Shown here: positions 42,762 to 51,829 of the stretch, in pieces
Position numbering within the stretch: position 1 is the stretch's first letter
Layout of the letters: every line of letters starts with the position of its first letter
From: Acidobacteriota bacterium
Lineage (GTDB): Bacteria; Acidobacteriota; Vicinamibacteria; Vicinamibacterales; JAKQTR01
Assembly (NCBI GenBank): GCA_029562975.1
Contig: JAKQTR010000024.1
Span: 62,001 to 126,000 of the forward strand
DNA length: 64,000 nucleotides
Direction of reading: 5' to 3'
The notes under the pieces: generated by a model
What the model was told of the DNA's origin: nothing
Database searches by the model: none
Seen by the model: the letters and a program-made list of their open reading frames with translations, nothing else
Made by a program: the position numbers and the translations under genes

Positions 42762-42959
42762 GTCTGGTGGAAGCCCGCCTTCTGTAGCACCCGCGAAGAG
42801 AGCCGAATCGAGTCGCCATCGACTCGCTCCTGCCGCGACGTACTCGCTCAGTCACGAGCTGCCATCGAAGGGCGGTCCACGCGGAATCGCCGAGTGTGAA
42901 TGACGGCCGGCACCGCCGGCCGTCCAGCGTCTCCTGGAGCGAGACGAGGAGCAAGAGCA
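42762..42959 (+). promoter_or_regulatory. Long structured 5' leader of the RRM gene
   Basis: Three perfect stem-loops are visible: CGAGTCG/CGACTCG at 42809-42826 (4-base loop), ACGGCCGGC/GCCGGCCGT at 42903-42923 (3-base loop) and CGTCTC/GAGACG at 42928-42946. The last ends near the GAGGAG ribosome binding site. The layout resembles leaders of cold-shock and auto-regulated RNA-binding-protein genes. Confidence 0.5.
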
Positions 42960-43280
42960 ATGGGCAGAAAGCTGTATGTCGGCAACCTCCCCTACTCGAC
43001 GGGCGAGCAGGACTTGCAGGACCTGTTCTCCGCCTGCGGGCAGGTGGACTCGGTGAGCGTGATGCGCGACATGGCCACGGGCCGCGCGCGCGGGTTCGCG
43101 TTCGTCGAAATGGCGACTGATGCCGACGCGCAGAAGGCCATCGCCGAACTGCACGACAAGCCGTTCGGCGGGCGCAACCTGACGGTCAACGAAGCGCGCC
43201 CGCGGACCGAGCGTCCCGGCGGCGGATTCGGCGGGAGTGACCGCGGGGGCCGCGGCGGACGGCGCGAGTCGCGCTGGTAG
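42960..43280 (+). CDS. RRM-domain RNA-binding protein
   Basis: 106 residues. One RNA recognition motif fills residues 1-82, with RNP2 as LYVGNLPY and RNP1 as RGFAFVEM, both with the aromatic residues that stack on RNA. A short glycine/arginine-rich tail follows (GGGFGGSDRGGRGGRRESRW). This is the form of bacterial Rbp proteins, which in cyanobacteria are cold-induced. The ribosome binding site is GAGGAG. The long hairpin-rich leader suggests control at the mRNA level, possibly by its own product. Confidence 0.95.
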   Translation: MGRKLYVGNLPYSTGEQDLQDLFSACGQVDSVSVMRDMATGRARGFAFVEMATDADAQKAIAELHDKPFGGRNLTVNEARPRTERPGGGFGGSDRGGRGGRRESRW

Positions 43281-43303
43281 TCGCCTCGCACGACATCGCG
43301 AGT

Positions 43304-43342
43304 CGAACGGGGGGCCGGCGCGACGCGCCCGCCCCCCGTTCG
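43304..43342. terminator. Long hairpin after the RRM gene
   Basis: Outer stem CGAACGGGGGG (43304-43314) / CCCCCCGTTCG (43332-43342) with an inner GGCGC/GCGCC stem in its loop. It lacks a U-run. It may terminate or stabilise the RRM transcript. Confidence 0.5.
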
Positions 43343-43391
43343 CCGTCAGTCCGGGCCGCGCCAAGCGCGGTCCCCTTCATCTGGAGCCAGC

Positions 43392-43589
43392 GTGAACCGA
43401 ACCAGACCTTCCCTGCAGAAGCGGGAACGCGAGAAAGCCAAGCGGGAGAAGCAGGCCGCCAAGGCGGCGCGCCGCGCGGACGCGAAGGCCCGGAGAGCGT
43501 CGAGCCCGGGCCTCGACGACTCCGACCTGGCCGCGATTGTCCCCGGGCCCCAGCCGAAGCCCTGGGATGACGACGAGCCGGCCACCTAA
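43392..43589 (+). CDS. Small lysine/arginine-rich protein, unknown function
   Basis: 65 residues, GTG start with GGAG five bases upstream. The first 36 residues are strongly basic and helical (LQKREREKAKREKQAAKAARRA), then the charge switches to DDSDLAAIVPGPQPKPWDDDEPAT. Proteins of this shape occur widely beside RNA-binding or ribosomal genes but have no assigned role. Its position after the RRM gene, across the hairpin, suggests a nucleic-acid link. Confidence 0.65.
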   Translation: MNRTRPSLQKREREKAKREKQAAKAARRADAKARRASSPGLDDSDLAAIVPGPQPKPWDDDEPAT

Positions 43590-43627
43590 ACCGGCCGCAG
43601 CAGGCCCGGCGCCGCGCCCCGCCGGCC

Positions 43628-45715
43628 CTACCAGGGCTCCCGGTGCGGCCGGTGCGCCGCGTACGCCGACACCCGCGCCGTGATCGCCGCGGCCAGCTCG
43701 TGCCAGCCGCGCCGCTCCGCCAGCGCGAGCGCCTCGTGCCCGGTGGCGGCGGCGTCGGCATACCGGCCGGCTTCCGCATAGGCCGCGGCCAGCGTGTCGA
43801 GGGCCGCCGGGTCTCCCCTGTTGGTCAGCCGGACGGCGCGCTCGCTGACCCGCACCGCCTCCGCGCCCCGCCGGACCCCGTCCTCCGGCGACGTGGCGAG
43901 CAGCCAGCCGAGCCGTACGAGCAGGAACGGCGCATCAGGGTCGATCTCGACAGCTTTCGCGAAGTAGAAGGCCGCCTGAGCCCGGCGCCCGAGGTGGCCG
44001 TAGGCCTCGCCCAGATTGCCGTACACCGACGTGAAGCGGGGGTCCAGCGCCAGGGCCCGCTCGAGGTGCCCGACGCCCTCATCGAGCCGGCCGGTTGCGC
44101 ACAGCACCGCCCCCAGGTTGGCATGTGCCGGCGCGCTCGACTCGCGGAGCCTGACGGCTTCCCGAAGCTGGATCTCGGCATCGCCGAAGCGGCCTGCGGC
44201 ATACAGGATGGCCCCGTAGTTCAGGCGCGCCCGCGGATTGTCGGGGCGCTTCTCGACCGTGTCGCGCCAGAGGCCTTCCTCGCTTCGGAAGACGAGGTTG
44301 CGCTCGGCCGAGGCCGCGGCCAGGGCGAGGGCTGCGGCCCCCGTGATCACGGCGGCGGCCGCGGCGCCGGCGCGCCGCCGCGCCGGCGCGTCCGACATCG
44401 CGCGCAAGAGCGCCCGCCGCCCAATCAGGTAGCCGCCCATCACCGCCGCCGCCGCGGCGCCGGCAAGCGGCACGTACATCCGCCTGGCGGCGGCGATCTC
44501 CGTCGGCAGCGGCAGCAGACTGGACGAGGGCGCAAGGGCCGCGAAGAAGCACGCGCCGGCGAAGCCCCACGGGCTGCGCCGCACCGCGGCCACGACGGTT
44601 GCCGCGGCCAGCGCGGCCAGCGCTGAGGCCGCCGGCCACACGTCCGCGATCGACCGCGCCATCGGCCATCCGTCGTAGTCGAGCACGAGCGGCGACGGCA
44701 CCACGGCCAGCCTCAGGTAGTGCGCGATGACCCCCGTCTGGGTCAGGGCGTAGGTCCACGGAGTCCAGCCGCCGATGCCCGCACCGACGGAAGTCGGCCA
44801 GCGCTCGTGCGCGACCAGGGCGGCCAGGAGCACCCACGTGGCCGCCAGCCCGGCGTACAGCCGCCGCCGCGCCGCGGCGTCGGCAGGCCGTCGCGGCCCG
44901 CCTGGCGGCGCCGCCGGGGATTCCTGCGCGAAGGTGCGGTCCCACAGCCAGACCATCACGGGCGCCAGCACCATCGTCTGTTTGCTGCCCATGCCGAGGG
45001 CGCATGCCGCGACGGCGCCCGCGGCCCACCGCCGCGCCGACGCGCGGGAGGCCCCGGGCTCGCCGGCCCGGATGGCGCAGTAGAGCGTCAGGAAGAAGAA
45101 CAGGCCCATCAGGACTTCGGTCCGCTGGGCCACGTACGTGACGGCGTCGGTGAGCAGGGGATGCACGGTCCACAGCAGCGCGGCGGCCAGCGCCAGCCAT
45201 GCGGCGTGCCCGCCGGCGAACCGTCGCAGCCGGGCGGTTTCGAGCGTGCGGCGGACGAGGCCGAACAGGGCCAGCGCGGCCAGCACGTGCATTGCCCAGT
45301 TCGCGGCGTGGTAGCCCCAGACGTTCCGCAGGAAGCGCGTGTCGGAGGCGGCCAACCCGGCCGGCGACATCACGTCGCGCACCTCCCGCGGAGCCAGTGC
45401 GTAGTTCAGCGCCAGCGAAAGGCTCGCGACCGGCCGGCCCGACACCGGCGATTCCGCCGGCGCCGACAACGCGGTCGTCAGCGGCCACAGCGTCCTGATA
45501 TTCGGGTTTTCGACGATCGCCCAGATGTCGTCGAACACGAACACGCCCTGGAAGCTCGTCGAGTAGGCGCCGACTGCCGCCGCGACGAGCAGCAGCGCGC
45601 ACGCCGCTGTGGCGGCGCGATGGCGGAAAGCCGCGAGCCGGGCCCGGCCCGCCTCCCGGGCCGCTGTCCCGTGATGTTCCCGGGCGGGGGCCGTCCGTTT
45701 CCCGCTCGCGCTCAT
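43628..45715 (-). CDS. TMTC-like polytopic membrane protein with C-terminal TPR repeats
   Basis: 695 residues. After a basic N-terminus, about ten hydrophobic helices run from residue 33 to ~480. The first periplasmic loop carries FQGVFVFDDIWAIVENPNI, the acidic FxDD motif of GT-C and TMTC-type transferases, which use lipid-linked sugars. Residues ~500-690 are TPR units (NPRARLNYGAILYAAGRFGDAE; APAHANLGAVLCATGRLDEG; TSVYGNLGEAYGHLG). Its start overlaps the end of the upstream glycosyltransferase gene by four bases. A joint role in surface glycan or protein glycosylation is likely. Substrates are unknown. Confidence 0.82.
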   Translation of the reverse strand: MSASGKRTAPAREHHGTAAREAGRARLAAFRHRAATAACALLLVAAAVGAYSTSFQGVFVFDDIWAIVENPNIRTLWPLTTALSAPAESPVSGRPVASLSLALNYALAPREVRDVMSPAGLAASDTRFLRNVWGYHAANWAMHVLAALALFGLVRRTLETARLRRFAGGHAAWLALAAALLWTVHPLLTDAVTYVAQRTEVLMGLFFFLTLYCAIRAGEPGASRASARRWAAGAVAACALGMGSKQTMVLAPVMVWLWDRTFAQESPAAPPGGPRRPADAAARRRLYAGLAATWVLLAALVAHERWPTSVGAGIGGWTPWTYALTQTGVIAHYLRLAVVPSPLVLDYDGWPMARSIADVWPAASALAALAAATVVAAVRRSPWGFAGACFFAALAPSSSLLPLPTEIAAARRMYVPLAGAAAAAVMGGYLIGRRALLRAMSDAPARRRAGAAAAAVITGAAALALAAASAERNLVFRSEEGLWRDTVEKRPDNPRARLNYGAILYAAGRFGDAEIQLREAVRLRESSAPAHANLGAVLCATGRLDEGVGHLERALALDPRFTSVYGNLGEAYGHLGRRAQAAFYFAKAVEIDPDAPFLLVRLGWLLATSPEDGVRRGAEAVRVSERAVRLTNRGDPAALDTLAAAYAEAGRYADAAATGHEALALAERRGWHELAAAITARVSAYAAHRPHREPW

Positions 45716-47226
45716 GCGTCGTTGCGGCTGCCGCCAGCCGCCGCGGTCGCGGCACGCGGCAGCGGCTCAGCCTGCGCGCGCGGCCGCCCCGACAGGTGCG
45801 CGACTGCCGCGCGGGGCCGGACCACGGCCAGGATCTGGAATGCGAACAGCGACCGGCTGATCCGGATGAGCGTCCTGTTGATCCCAAGCAGGGCGCGCGC
45901 GAGCCTGCCGGGGCCCAGAGCGAGGGGAAACGGCGCCGGAACCCCTCGGAGTTCCAGCACCTCGAACCCGGCTTGCTCGAAGAGCCGCCGGAACGTGCCG
46001 AACGTGAACAGCCGCGTGTGCGTCAGGTCGAGGATGCCGCGTTTCCCGTAGTTGAACTGCCCGGCGAGCAGCATCAGCCGGATCGGGGCGAACGCGACGT
46101 TGCCCGTGCTCGCAATCAGCGTCACGCCGGGATGGCGGGCCGAGGCGGCGATGAAGTCGTCCACGAACGCTTCGGGCGACGCCAGGTGCTCGATCACGTC
46201 CAGCATCACCGCGACGTCGATGCCGGCGAGGTCCGCCGGGAAGGGCCGCTCGTTGAAGTCGCACGTCGAGAAGGCGTCGAGTTCGCACCCGGGATCCAGC
46301 GGGAGGCGGTCGATGCCGGTCACGCGGCACCCGCGGGCGCGGAGCGCCTGTCCCAGGTAGCCGCCGGCGCACCCGATGTCCAGGACGCGGGCTCCCGGGG
46401 GCACGCGCGCCAGCGCGAGCGTGTGGGCGCTTTCAAAGCCCAGCCTCGGCTTGTAGTGGGCGTTGCTCTCGGACGAGGGGATGCAGTCGAACTTCCGGTC
46501 GTAGAAGAGCGACCAGTGCTGCGCCCTCGCGCGGAGGCCCGTCCGCAGAACGTCCCAGGCGTACCGGATGCCGCCCGCCTCGCGCGAGCCCATTCTGCCC
46601 GATCGCGCAGCCACCGGGACGTCCTCGACCCGGAGGCCGGCCGACAGCAGCTGGATCAGGACTTCCGTGTCGAAAGCGGGGCCGTCCGAGTTCAGCCGGA
46701 ACGGGATCCGCCCGAGGGCCGACGCCGCGTAGACGCGGCACACCGAACGGTAGTCCAGCACGCGTGCGCCGATCAGCCGGTTGTGTATCCGCGTGAAGAG
46801 ACCCGGGCGGGTGTCGCCGGCGCTGCGCGCGCGGGACGCGAAGACGGCCTGGGCGCGGCCCGAGTCCAGCGAAGTGAGCAGGCCGGGCAGCCACGCAGGC
46901 GAGTCGGGGGCCGGGCCGTTCAGCAGCGCCACGGCGTCGAACCCGCGCTCAAGGGCCAAGGCGAATCCGGCCTTCCGCGCGCCGCCGTACCCGCGGACCG
47001 CCGAACCCGGCAGCACCGTGAGCGGGCACGGCGGCGCCGGCGGCGGCATGGAGCCGCGGCCCTCGTCGCGCGCGGCGCCCTCGCGATCGCCGAAGAAGGC
47101 GAGCGCTTCGACGTCGCGGCGGGCGAACACCTCGGCGGGGACCTCGGCGAGCGCCTGCCGGACAGACGGCTCCCCCTGGCAATCGGCCAGAACCAGGAGC
47201 AGGCGGGGCCGGCGGGTTCCGCTCAT
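45712..47226 (-). CDS. GT2-like domain fused to a SAM-dependent methyltransferase
   Basis: 504 residues. Residues 1-235 follow the GT2 (DPM-synthase-like) fold: strand RPRLLLVLADC, RGYGGARKAGFALALERGFDAVALL, then TRIHNRLIGARVLDYRSVCRVYAASALGRIPF and FDTEVLIQLLSAG. Where such enzymes have a DADGQ-type metal motif, this one has LLNGPAPDSP (residues 101-110), so the DxD is missing. Residues ~260-440 are a class I methyltransferase with motif I VLDIGCAGGYLGQAL and VAVMLDVIEHLASP. The C-terminus is hydrophobic and basic. It is coupled to the TMTC-like gene. Loss of glycosyl transfer, or a changed donor, is possible. Confidence 0.82.
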   Translation of the reverse strand: MSGTRRPRLLLVLADCQGEPSVRQALAEVPAEVFARRDVEALAFFGDREGAARDEGRGSMPPPAPPCPLTVLPGSAVRGYGGARKAGFALALERGFDAVALLNGPAPDSPAWLPGLLTSLDSGRAQAVFASRARSAGDTRPGLFTRIHNRLIGARVLDYRSVCRVYAASALGRIPFRLNSDGPAFDTEVLIQLLSAGLRVEDVPVAARSGRMGSREAGGIRYAWDVLRTGLRARAQHWSLFYDRKFDCIPSSESNAHYKPRLGFESAHTLALARVPPGARVLDIGCAGGYLGQALRARGCRVTGIDRLPLDPGCELDAFSTCDFNERPFPADLAGIDVAVMLDVIEHLASPEAFVDDFIAASARHPGVTLIASTGNVAFAPIRLMLLAGQFNYGKRGILDLTHTRLFTFGTFRRLFEQAGFEVLELRGVPAPFPLALGPGRLARALLGINRTLIRISRSLFAFQILAVVRPRAAVAHLSGRPRAQAEPLPRAATAAAGGSRNDA

Positions 47227-47626
47227 CGTGGTGGCAGTCCAGGCCCGAACAAGGGCCCCGGCGCTAGTGTAGACCACCGGCGACCGCCCGGGGCGGAATC
47301 TCGTTGGGAGCGGCGCCCGGGCGCCGGCATTGCCCCCCCGGCCTCGATGCAGGGGGAACCGGCCGGGTGGCGCGCCGCCGAGGGACGCGATCCACGCTTC
47401 CGGATTGGCGATCCAGCCGCCGGTATCAGCCCCTGTTCGGCGCGGGACTGAGGCACGAAATGCTTGACAATTCCGGCGGGAAGGTGCAGCCTCAGTCCGG
47501 CCTGCGGTTTGCAGCGCGGCGACAGGAGACTCGTCGTCCATTCCAATGAGCCGCGTGCCTGCCCTGCGTGCGGCGCTCGGTCGGCGCGGGCGCTCAGGGG
47601 ATGGAGTCGGGAGAGGAGGGGAACGT
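47227..47626. other. Divergent intergenic region
   Basis: 400 bases between the fusion gene and the TonB receptor gene, with no convincing gene. A -10 box for the left gene lies at 47266-47271 and a perfect TTGACA at 47464-47469 points towards the receptor. No clear -10 box follows it at 17-18 bases, so the receptor promoter is unresolved. Confidence 0.45.
47266..47271 (-). promoter_or_regulatory. -10 box of the glycosyltransferase-methyltransferase gene
   Basis: TACACT on the minus strand, about 40 bases before the ATG at 47226. Confidence 0.35.
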
Positions 47627-50600
47627 ATGAAGTTCACGCGTGTGGCCTGCGCGCTGGCTGTCGTGCTCGTCATGAGCGCCGGCGGCCTGTTGTGGGCCCA
47701 GGAACAGACAGGCAGCATTCAGGGCGTGGTCAAGGACTCGTCGGGAGCGGTCCTGCCGGGCGTCACGGTCGAGGCCCGCAATGCGGACGGGCGCTCCCAG
47801 ACGGCGGTCACCAACGACAACGGCGTGTACCGCTTCCCGGCCCTGCCGCCGGGGGTCTGGGTCGTCACGGCGACGCTGCAGGGTTTCACCCCCGCCAAGG
47901 TCGAGAACGCGGCGATCGAGCTGGGCAAGCTGCTCTCGATCGACCTGACGCTCAGCGTGGGCGGGGTGACCGAGAGCGTGCAGGTCACGGGCGAATCGCC
48001 GCTGATCGACACCAAGCAGAACGCCTCCTACGCCACGATCCGCCAGGACACGATCGAGCGCATGCCGAAGGGGCGGGATTTCACGTCGATCCTGAAGACG
48101 GCCCCTGGCTCGCAGGCCGAGTCGAAGGCGGGCGGCGAGGCGCAGATCGACGGCGCGTCGGGCTCGGAGAACCGGTTCGTCGTTGACGGCATGGACACGA
48201 CGAGCCTGCAGACCGGCGTGTCGGGCAAGACGATGCTCCTCGACTTCATCCAGGAGGTCCAGGTGAAGTCGTCGGGCTACAACGCCGAGTTCGGCGGCGC
48301 GCTGGGCGGCGTCGTGAGCGCGATCACGAAGTCCGGGACGAACACCCTCCGCGGCCAGCTGGGCGCGTACCTGCAGAGCAGCAAGTTCTACGGGGCGAAG
48401 CGCAACAGCCCGGGCTTCGACGCCTACAACTCGAACATCGCGATCCCGTCCCAGGTGTTCCCCGACAACGACTGGCTGTACTACAGCCCCGTCGTTGATA
48501 TCGGGGGCCCGATCCTGAAGGACCGGCTGTGGTTCTACGTCGGATCGGCGTTCACGCGCAACCAGTACCAGAAGGACGTCACTTTCTACGGCGATCCGAA
48601 GCGCGTCCAGCGCCACTTCGACTGGTGGTCCAACGCGTACTACGCCAACTACAACATCTCCACGCAGGTGACGAACAACCTGCGCGTGAAGCTGTCCGCC
48701 TCGAACCAGCGGAACAGCAACCGCAAGACGGCCCCGGCGTCGGTGGCCGAGAACTACGTGTTCCCCGACGGCACGAAGGCGACGACGCAGTACACGACGG
48801 CCACCTTCGACAAGCTGGCGGACGGCTCGATCAACCAGTCGGCGTTCGACAGCCGCTGGATCAAGCAGGGCGGCAACAGCAGCAACGACGTGTACTCCGG
48901 CAACGTGGACTGGGTGCTGACGCCGACCTTCTTCGTGAACGCGTCGGGCGGCTACTACCGGGCGAACAACACCACGCCGCCCGAGTTCCGCGGCGATTCG
49001 ATCCGCCACATCTTCGATCAGGCGAACTACGACTCCTGGATGATCGCGCAGGGCTTCGAGACGGTTCCCGCGTCGTTCCAGCAGCCGGCGGGCTATTCCG
49101 ACACGATCTCCTCGTCCGGCACGGTCCGGAACATCTACGATCGGGCGTTCTTCAACGGCAACCTGACCTACTTCCTGAACTTCGGCGGTCAGCACACGCT
49201 GAAGGCCGGGATGCGCTTCGAGCGCTTCGGGAACGACGCCCTGATCGGCAACGCGAAGCCGAACGTCAACCTCGTCTGGGGGAACACGTACACCAACCAG
49301 GACACCGGCCAGGTCTACAAGGGCAAGTACGGCTACTACATCGTGACGCAGACCGGCACGATCGGGAAGGTGCACTCGAACAACTACTCCTTCTGGCTGC
49401 AGGACAGCTGGAACGTCAACTCGCGCCTGACCATCAACGCCGGGGTCCGCGCCGAGAACGAGACGGTCCCGTCGTACAAGAAGGCCGCCGACGCGGTCAC
49501 GATCAAGTTCGGCTTCAAGGACAAGATCGCGCCGCGGCTCGGGTTCGCCTACGACGTGAAGGGCGACGGCAAGTGGAAGGCCTACGGCAGCTACGGGCAT
49601 TTCTTCGACATCACCAAGCTGGAGATGCCCCGCGGCTCGTTCGGCGGCGACCACTGGATCGCGTACTACTGGACGCTGGACACCTACGACTTCTCGAGCA
49701 TCAACTGCGGCGAGGGGACGACGGGGTGCCCGGGCACGTTCATCAGCCAGATCGACTACCGCCGCAGCTCGAACCAGTACGACGCGGTGTTGTCGAAGTA
49801 CTTCGGCCGCGACATGACGGGTGTCGATCCGAACATGAAGCCGGTGCAGGGCCGCGAGCTGACGGCGGGCATCGACCACGAGCTCAACCCCACGACCTCC
49901 CTCAAACTGCGGTACGTCCACAAGTGGATGGTCCGCACGATTGAGGACCTGGGGACCTTCATCAACGGCGAAGAGGTGTACCTCATCGGCAACCCGGGGG
50001 AGGCGTACGGCAGGATCATGGAGCCGCTGTACCCCGACTTCCCGACGCCGAAGCCGGTGCGCAAGTACGATTCGATCGAGCTGCGCCTGACCAGGCGGCT
50101 GTCCAACCGGTGGGCGGGCGACGTCAGCTACCAGTGGAGCCGGCTGAAGGGCAACTACAGCGGCCTGGCGAGCGCGGACGAGGGCAACCGGGCCGCGGGC
50201 GGCCGGACGAGCCCGAACGTCAACCGGTACTTCGACTACACGATCCAGAACTACGACAAGAACGCCAAGTCGGTCATCGGGCCGCTGCCGACGGACCGGC
50301 CGCACGTGGTGAAGGTCCAGGGCTCCTACGACGCGCCGTGGGGCACGCAGATTGGCGCCTTCTGGTCCATCATGAGCGGCACGCCGATCAGCACGGTCAT
50401 CCGCTACTCGGGGTACCCGGTGTTCGTCAACGGCCGCGGCGACCTTGGCCGGTCGCCGATGCTGTCCCAGCTCGACCTGCAGGCTGTCCAGGAGTTCAGG
50501 CTCGGCCGCTACCGCCTGGCCCTGATGGCCAACGTGGACAACGTGCTGGACCAGAAGACGTGGACGAACTACTTCTCGCCCAACCTCTACGGGCCGCAGC

Positions 50601-50809
50601 CGTATCGCGAGAGCATCACGCTCCAGATGCCGCCGGTCAAGGGCGACAACACGACGGCCGCCGTGCTCTACCAGCCGTACAATCCTGACGCGATCGCGGC
50701 CTGGTATCGTGCCAAGGGCGCCACGCTGCGCGACAACGTGCTCTTCAAGACGCCCGGCTACTTCCAGGATCGCCGCCAGATCAGGCTGTCGGCGAAGATC
50801 ACGTTCTAG
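47627..50809 (+). CDS. TonB-dependent receptor with carboxypeptidase-regulatory-like N-terminus (Oar-like)
   Basis: 1060 residues from the ATG with GAGGAGGGGAACGT upstream. A signal peptide ends at LLWAQ. Residues ~28-110 form a CarboxypepD_reg/Cna-B-like domain (GSIQGVVKDSSGAVLPGVTVEA; GVYRFPALPPG), then a plug domain with DGMDTTSL and the GGALGGVVSAITKSGTN block, then a large barrel ending RLSAKITF with the terminal phenylalanine of outer-membrane proteins. Such receptors are greatly expanded in Acidobacteriota and import large nutrients using TonB energy. Cargo is unknown; no SusD, TonB or ExbB gene is adjacent. Transcription ends at the strong terminator that follows. Confidence 0.95.
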   Translation: MKFTRVACALAVVLVMSAGGLLWAQEQTGSIQGVVKDSSGAVLPGVTVEARNADGRSQTAVTNDNGVYRFPALPPGVWVVTATLQGFTPAKVENAAIELGKLLSIDLTLSVGGVTESVQVTGESPLIDTKQNASYATIRQDTIERMPKGRDFTSILKTAPGSQAESKAGGEAQIDGASGSENRFVVDGMDTTSLQTGVSGKTMLLDFIQEVQVKSSGYNAEFGGALGGVVSAITKSGTNTLRGQLGAYLQSSKFYGAKRNSPGFDAYNSNIAIPSQVFPDNDWLYYSPVVDIGGPILKDRLWFYVGSAFTRNQYQKDVTFYGDPKRVQRHFDWWSNAYYANYNISTQVTNNLRVKLSASNQRNSNRKTAPASVAENYVFPDGTKATTQYTTATFDKLADGSINQSAFDSRWIKQGGNSSNDVYSGNVDWVLTPTFFVNASGGYYRANNTTPPEFRGDSIRHIFDQANYDSWMIAQGFETVPASFQQPAGYSDTISSSGTVRNIYDRAFFNGNLTYFLNFGGQHTLKAGMRFERFGNDALIGNAKPNVNLVWGNTYTNQDTGQVYKGKYGYYIVTQTGTIGKVHSNNYSFWLQDSWNVNSRLTINAGVRAENETVPSYKKAADAVTIKFGFKDKIAPRLGFAYDVKGDGKWKAYGSYGHFFDITKLEMPRGSFGGDHWIAYYWTLDTYDFSSINCGEGTTGCPGTFISQIDYRRSSNQYDAVLSKYFGRDMTGVDPNMKPVQGRELTAGIDHELNPTTSLKLRYVHKWMVRTIEDLGTFINGEEVYLIGNPGEAYGRIMEPLYPDFPTPKPVRKYDSIELRLTRRLSNRWAGDVSYQWSRLKGNYSGLASADEGNRAAGGRTSPNVNRYFDYTIQNYDKNAKSVIGPLPTDRPHVVKVQGSYDAPWGTQIGAFWSIMSGTPISTVIRYSGYPVFVNGRGDLGRSPMLSQLDLQAVQEFRLGRYRLALMANVDNVLDQKTWTNYFSPNLYGPQPYRESITLQMPPVKGDNTTAAVLYQPYNPDAIAAWYRAKGATLRDNVLFKTPGYFQDRRQIRLSAKITF

Positions 50810-50833
50810 CCTGCCGTCCGAACGCGCAGGTCA

Positions 50834-50870
50834 GGCCCTCCGGGCTCGCCGCCCGGAGGGCCTTTTTTTT
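50834..50870 (+). terminator. Rho-independent terminator of the TonB receptor gene
   Basis: Perfect 12-bp stem GGCCCTCCGGGC / GCCCGGAGGGCC with a 5-base loop, followed by eight T. It begins 25 bases after the stop codon. The convergent methyltransferase gene stops 13 bases beyond. Confidence 0.95.
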
Positions 50871-50882
50871 GGCACGGGCGGC

Positions 50883-51644
50883 CTAGCGAGCCACGACCAC
50901 GAGGTCCGGCGAGTCGGTCGGCGCGTAGGGCGTGTCGGCCATCGTGCCGTGAAGCTGGCGGTGGGGGAACCCCGCCGCCTCGAGCGCCGACTCCACCTCG
51001 GCCCGCGTCCAGCCGTGCAGCGGCACGTTGTGGCTGGTGACGACCTCGAGCGCGGGCTCCCCGTCCTTCCGGTAGCGCAGCACCGACGGCGTGAACGTGA
51101 CGGCGCCGCCGGGATGGTGCGTCATCACGCGCAGGAAGATCGCCTCGCCCTCGTCGTCCTGGAAGAAAGTCAGCGGCAGGCAGCGCTGGCCCGTCCTGGC
51201 CAGGCGCTCGTAGTTCAGCACCTGGATCACAAGCGGCGCCCCGGCGAGGAGCACCGACCGCACCCCTCTGAAGAGCCGCGTCAGTTCGGCCCGGTCGGTG
51301 ACGTGCGCCAGCGTGTTGCCGAGGCAGAGCGCCGCGCCGAACTCGCCAGACACCACCGAGTCCACGCGCACCAGATCGCCCTGCAGGTAGCTCACGCCCG
51401 GGGGCACGCCGGCTTCCCGCGCGCGATCGAGCATGGTCTCGGACTCGTCGACGCCCACCACCTCGTAGCCGTGCCCGGCGAGGAACCGCACGTGCTCGCC
51501 CGTGCCGCATCCAAGATCCAGCACCCGCCTCGAGGGCAGCGAGGCGAACGGCCCCGACAGGAACGCCCACTCCCGTGCGAGCCTCTGCGGCCACGCAATC
51601 ATCTTCCGGTAGTCGATCTGCGCGTAGTGGTTCGTCGAACTCAT
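50883..51644 (-). CDS. Class I SAM-dependent methyltransferase
   Basis: 253 residues. Methyltransferase motif I is RVLDLGCGTGEHVRFL near residue 40, with the acidic motif II VVGVDESETML and motif IV ALCLGNTLAHV. It resembles small-molecule methyltransferases of the Methyltransf_11/25 type. The conserved-looking C-terminus (HGWTRAEVESALEAAGF) is the usual lid. The substrate is unknown. Monocistronic, with its own promoter and a G-rich ribosome binding site. Confidence 0.9.
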   Translation of the reverse strand: MSSTNHYAQIDYRKMIAWPQRLAREWAFLSGPFASLPSRRVLDLGCGTGEHVRFLAGHGYEVVGVDESETMLDRAREAGVPPGVSYLQGDLVRVDSVVSGEFGAALCLGNTLAHVTDRAELTRLFRGVRSVLLAGAPLVIQVLNYERLARTGQRCLPLTFFQDDEGEAIFLRVMTHHPGGAVTFTPSVLRYRKDGEPALEVVTSHNVPLHGWTRAEVESALEAAGFPHRQLHGTMADTPYAPTDSPDLVVVAR

Positions 51645-51664
51645 CGAAGCCCCCCCTGCTTCCG

Positions 51665-51694
51665 ACTCTACGGCCGGCGGCGCACCGGCGTCAA
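51665..51694 (-). promoter_or_regulatory. Promoter of the methyltransferase gene
   Basis: On the minus strand TTGACG (51694-51689), an 18-base spacer and TAGAGT (51670-51665), about 20 bases before the ATG. Confidence 0.5.
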
Positions 51695-51800
51695 CCTCGC
51701 CCCCGTGCCGGTCTCAGGGCCGCTGCAGTCGCGGCCGAAGCGCGGCGCCTGCCGCCGCGACCCGGCAGAGCGGGGCCGGAGCCTCCGCCGCGCTTTCCGT

Positions 51801-51829
51801 TTGACGGGGGCGAGGCCGCTGCGTAAGGT
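51801..51829 (+). promoter_or_regulatory. Promoter of the uridine kinase operon
   Basis: TTGACG (51801-51806), a 17-base spacer and TAAGGT (51824-51829). It predicts a leader of about 170 bases before the uridine kinase ATG. Confidence 0.45.

Noticed and set aside
47464-47492. Full promoter for the TonB receptor gene at TTGACA
   Set aside because: The -35 box is perfect but no acceptable -10 box lies 16-18 bases downstream, so it is only noted in the intergenic entry.
47594-50305. Minus-strand open frame of about 900 codons
   Set aside because: Antisense to the TonB receptor, low-complexity composition, no start signal or motif.
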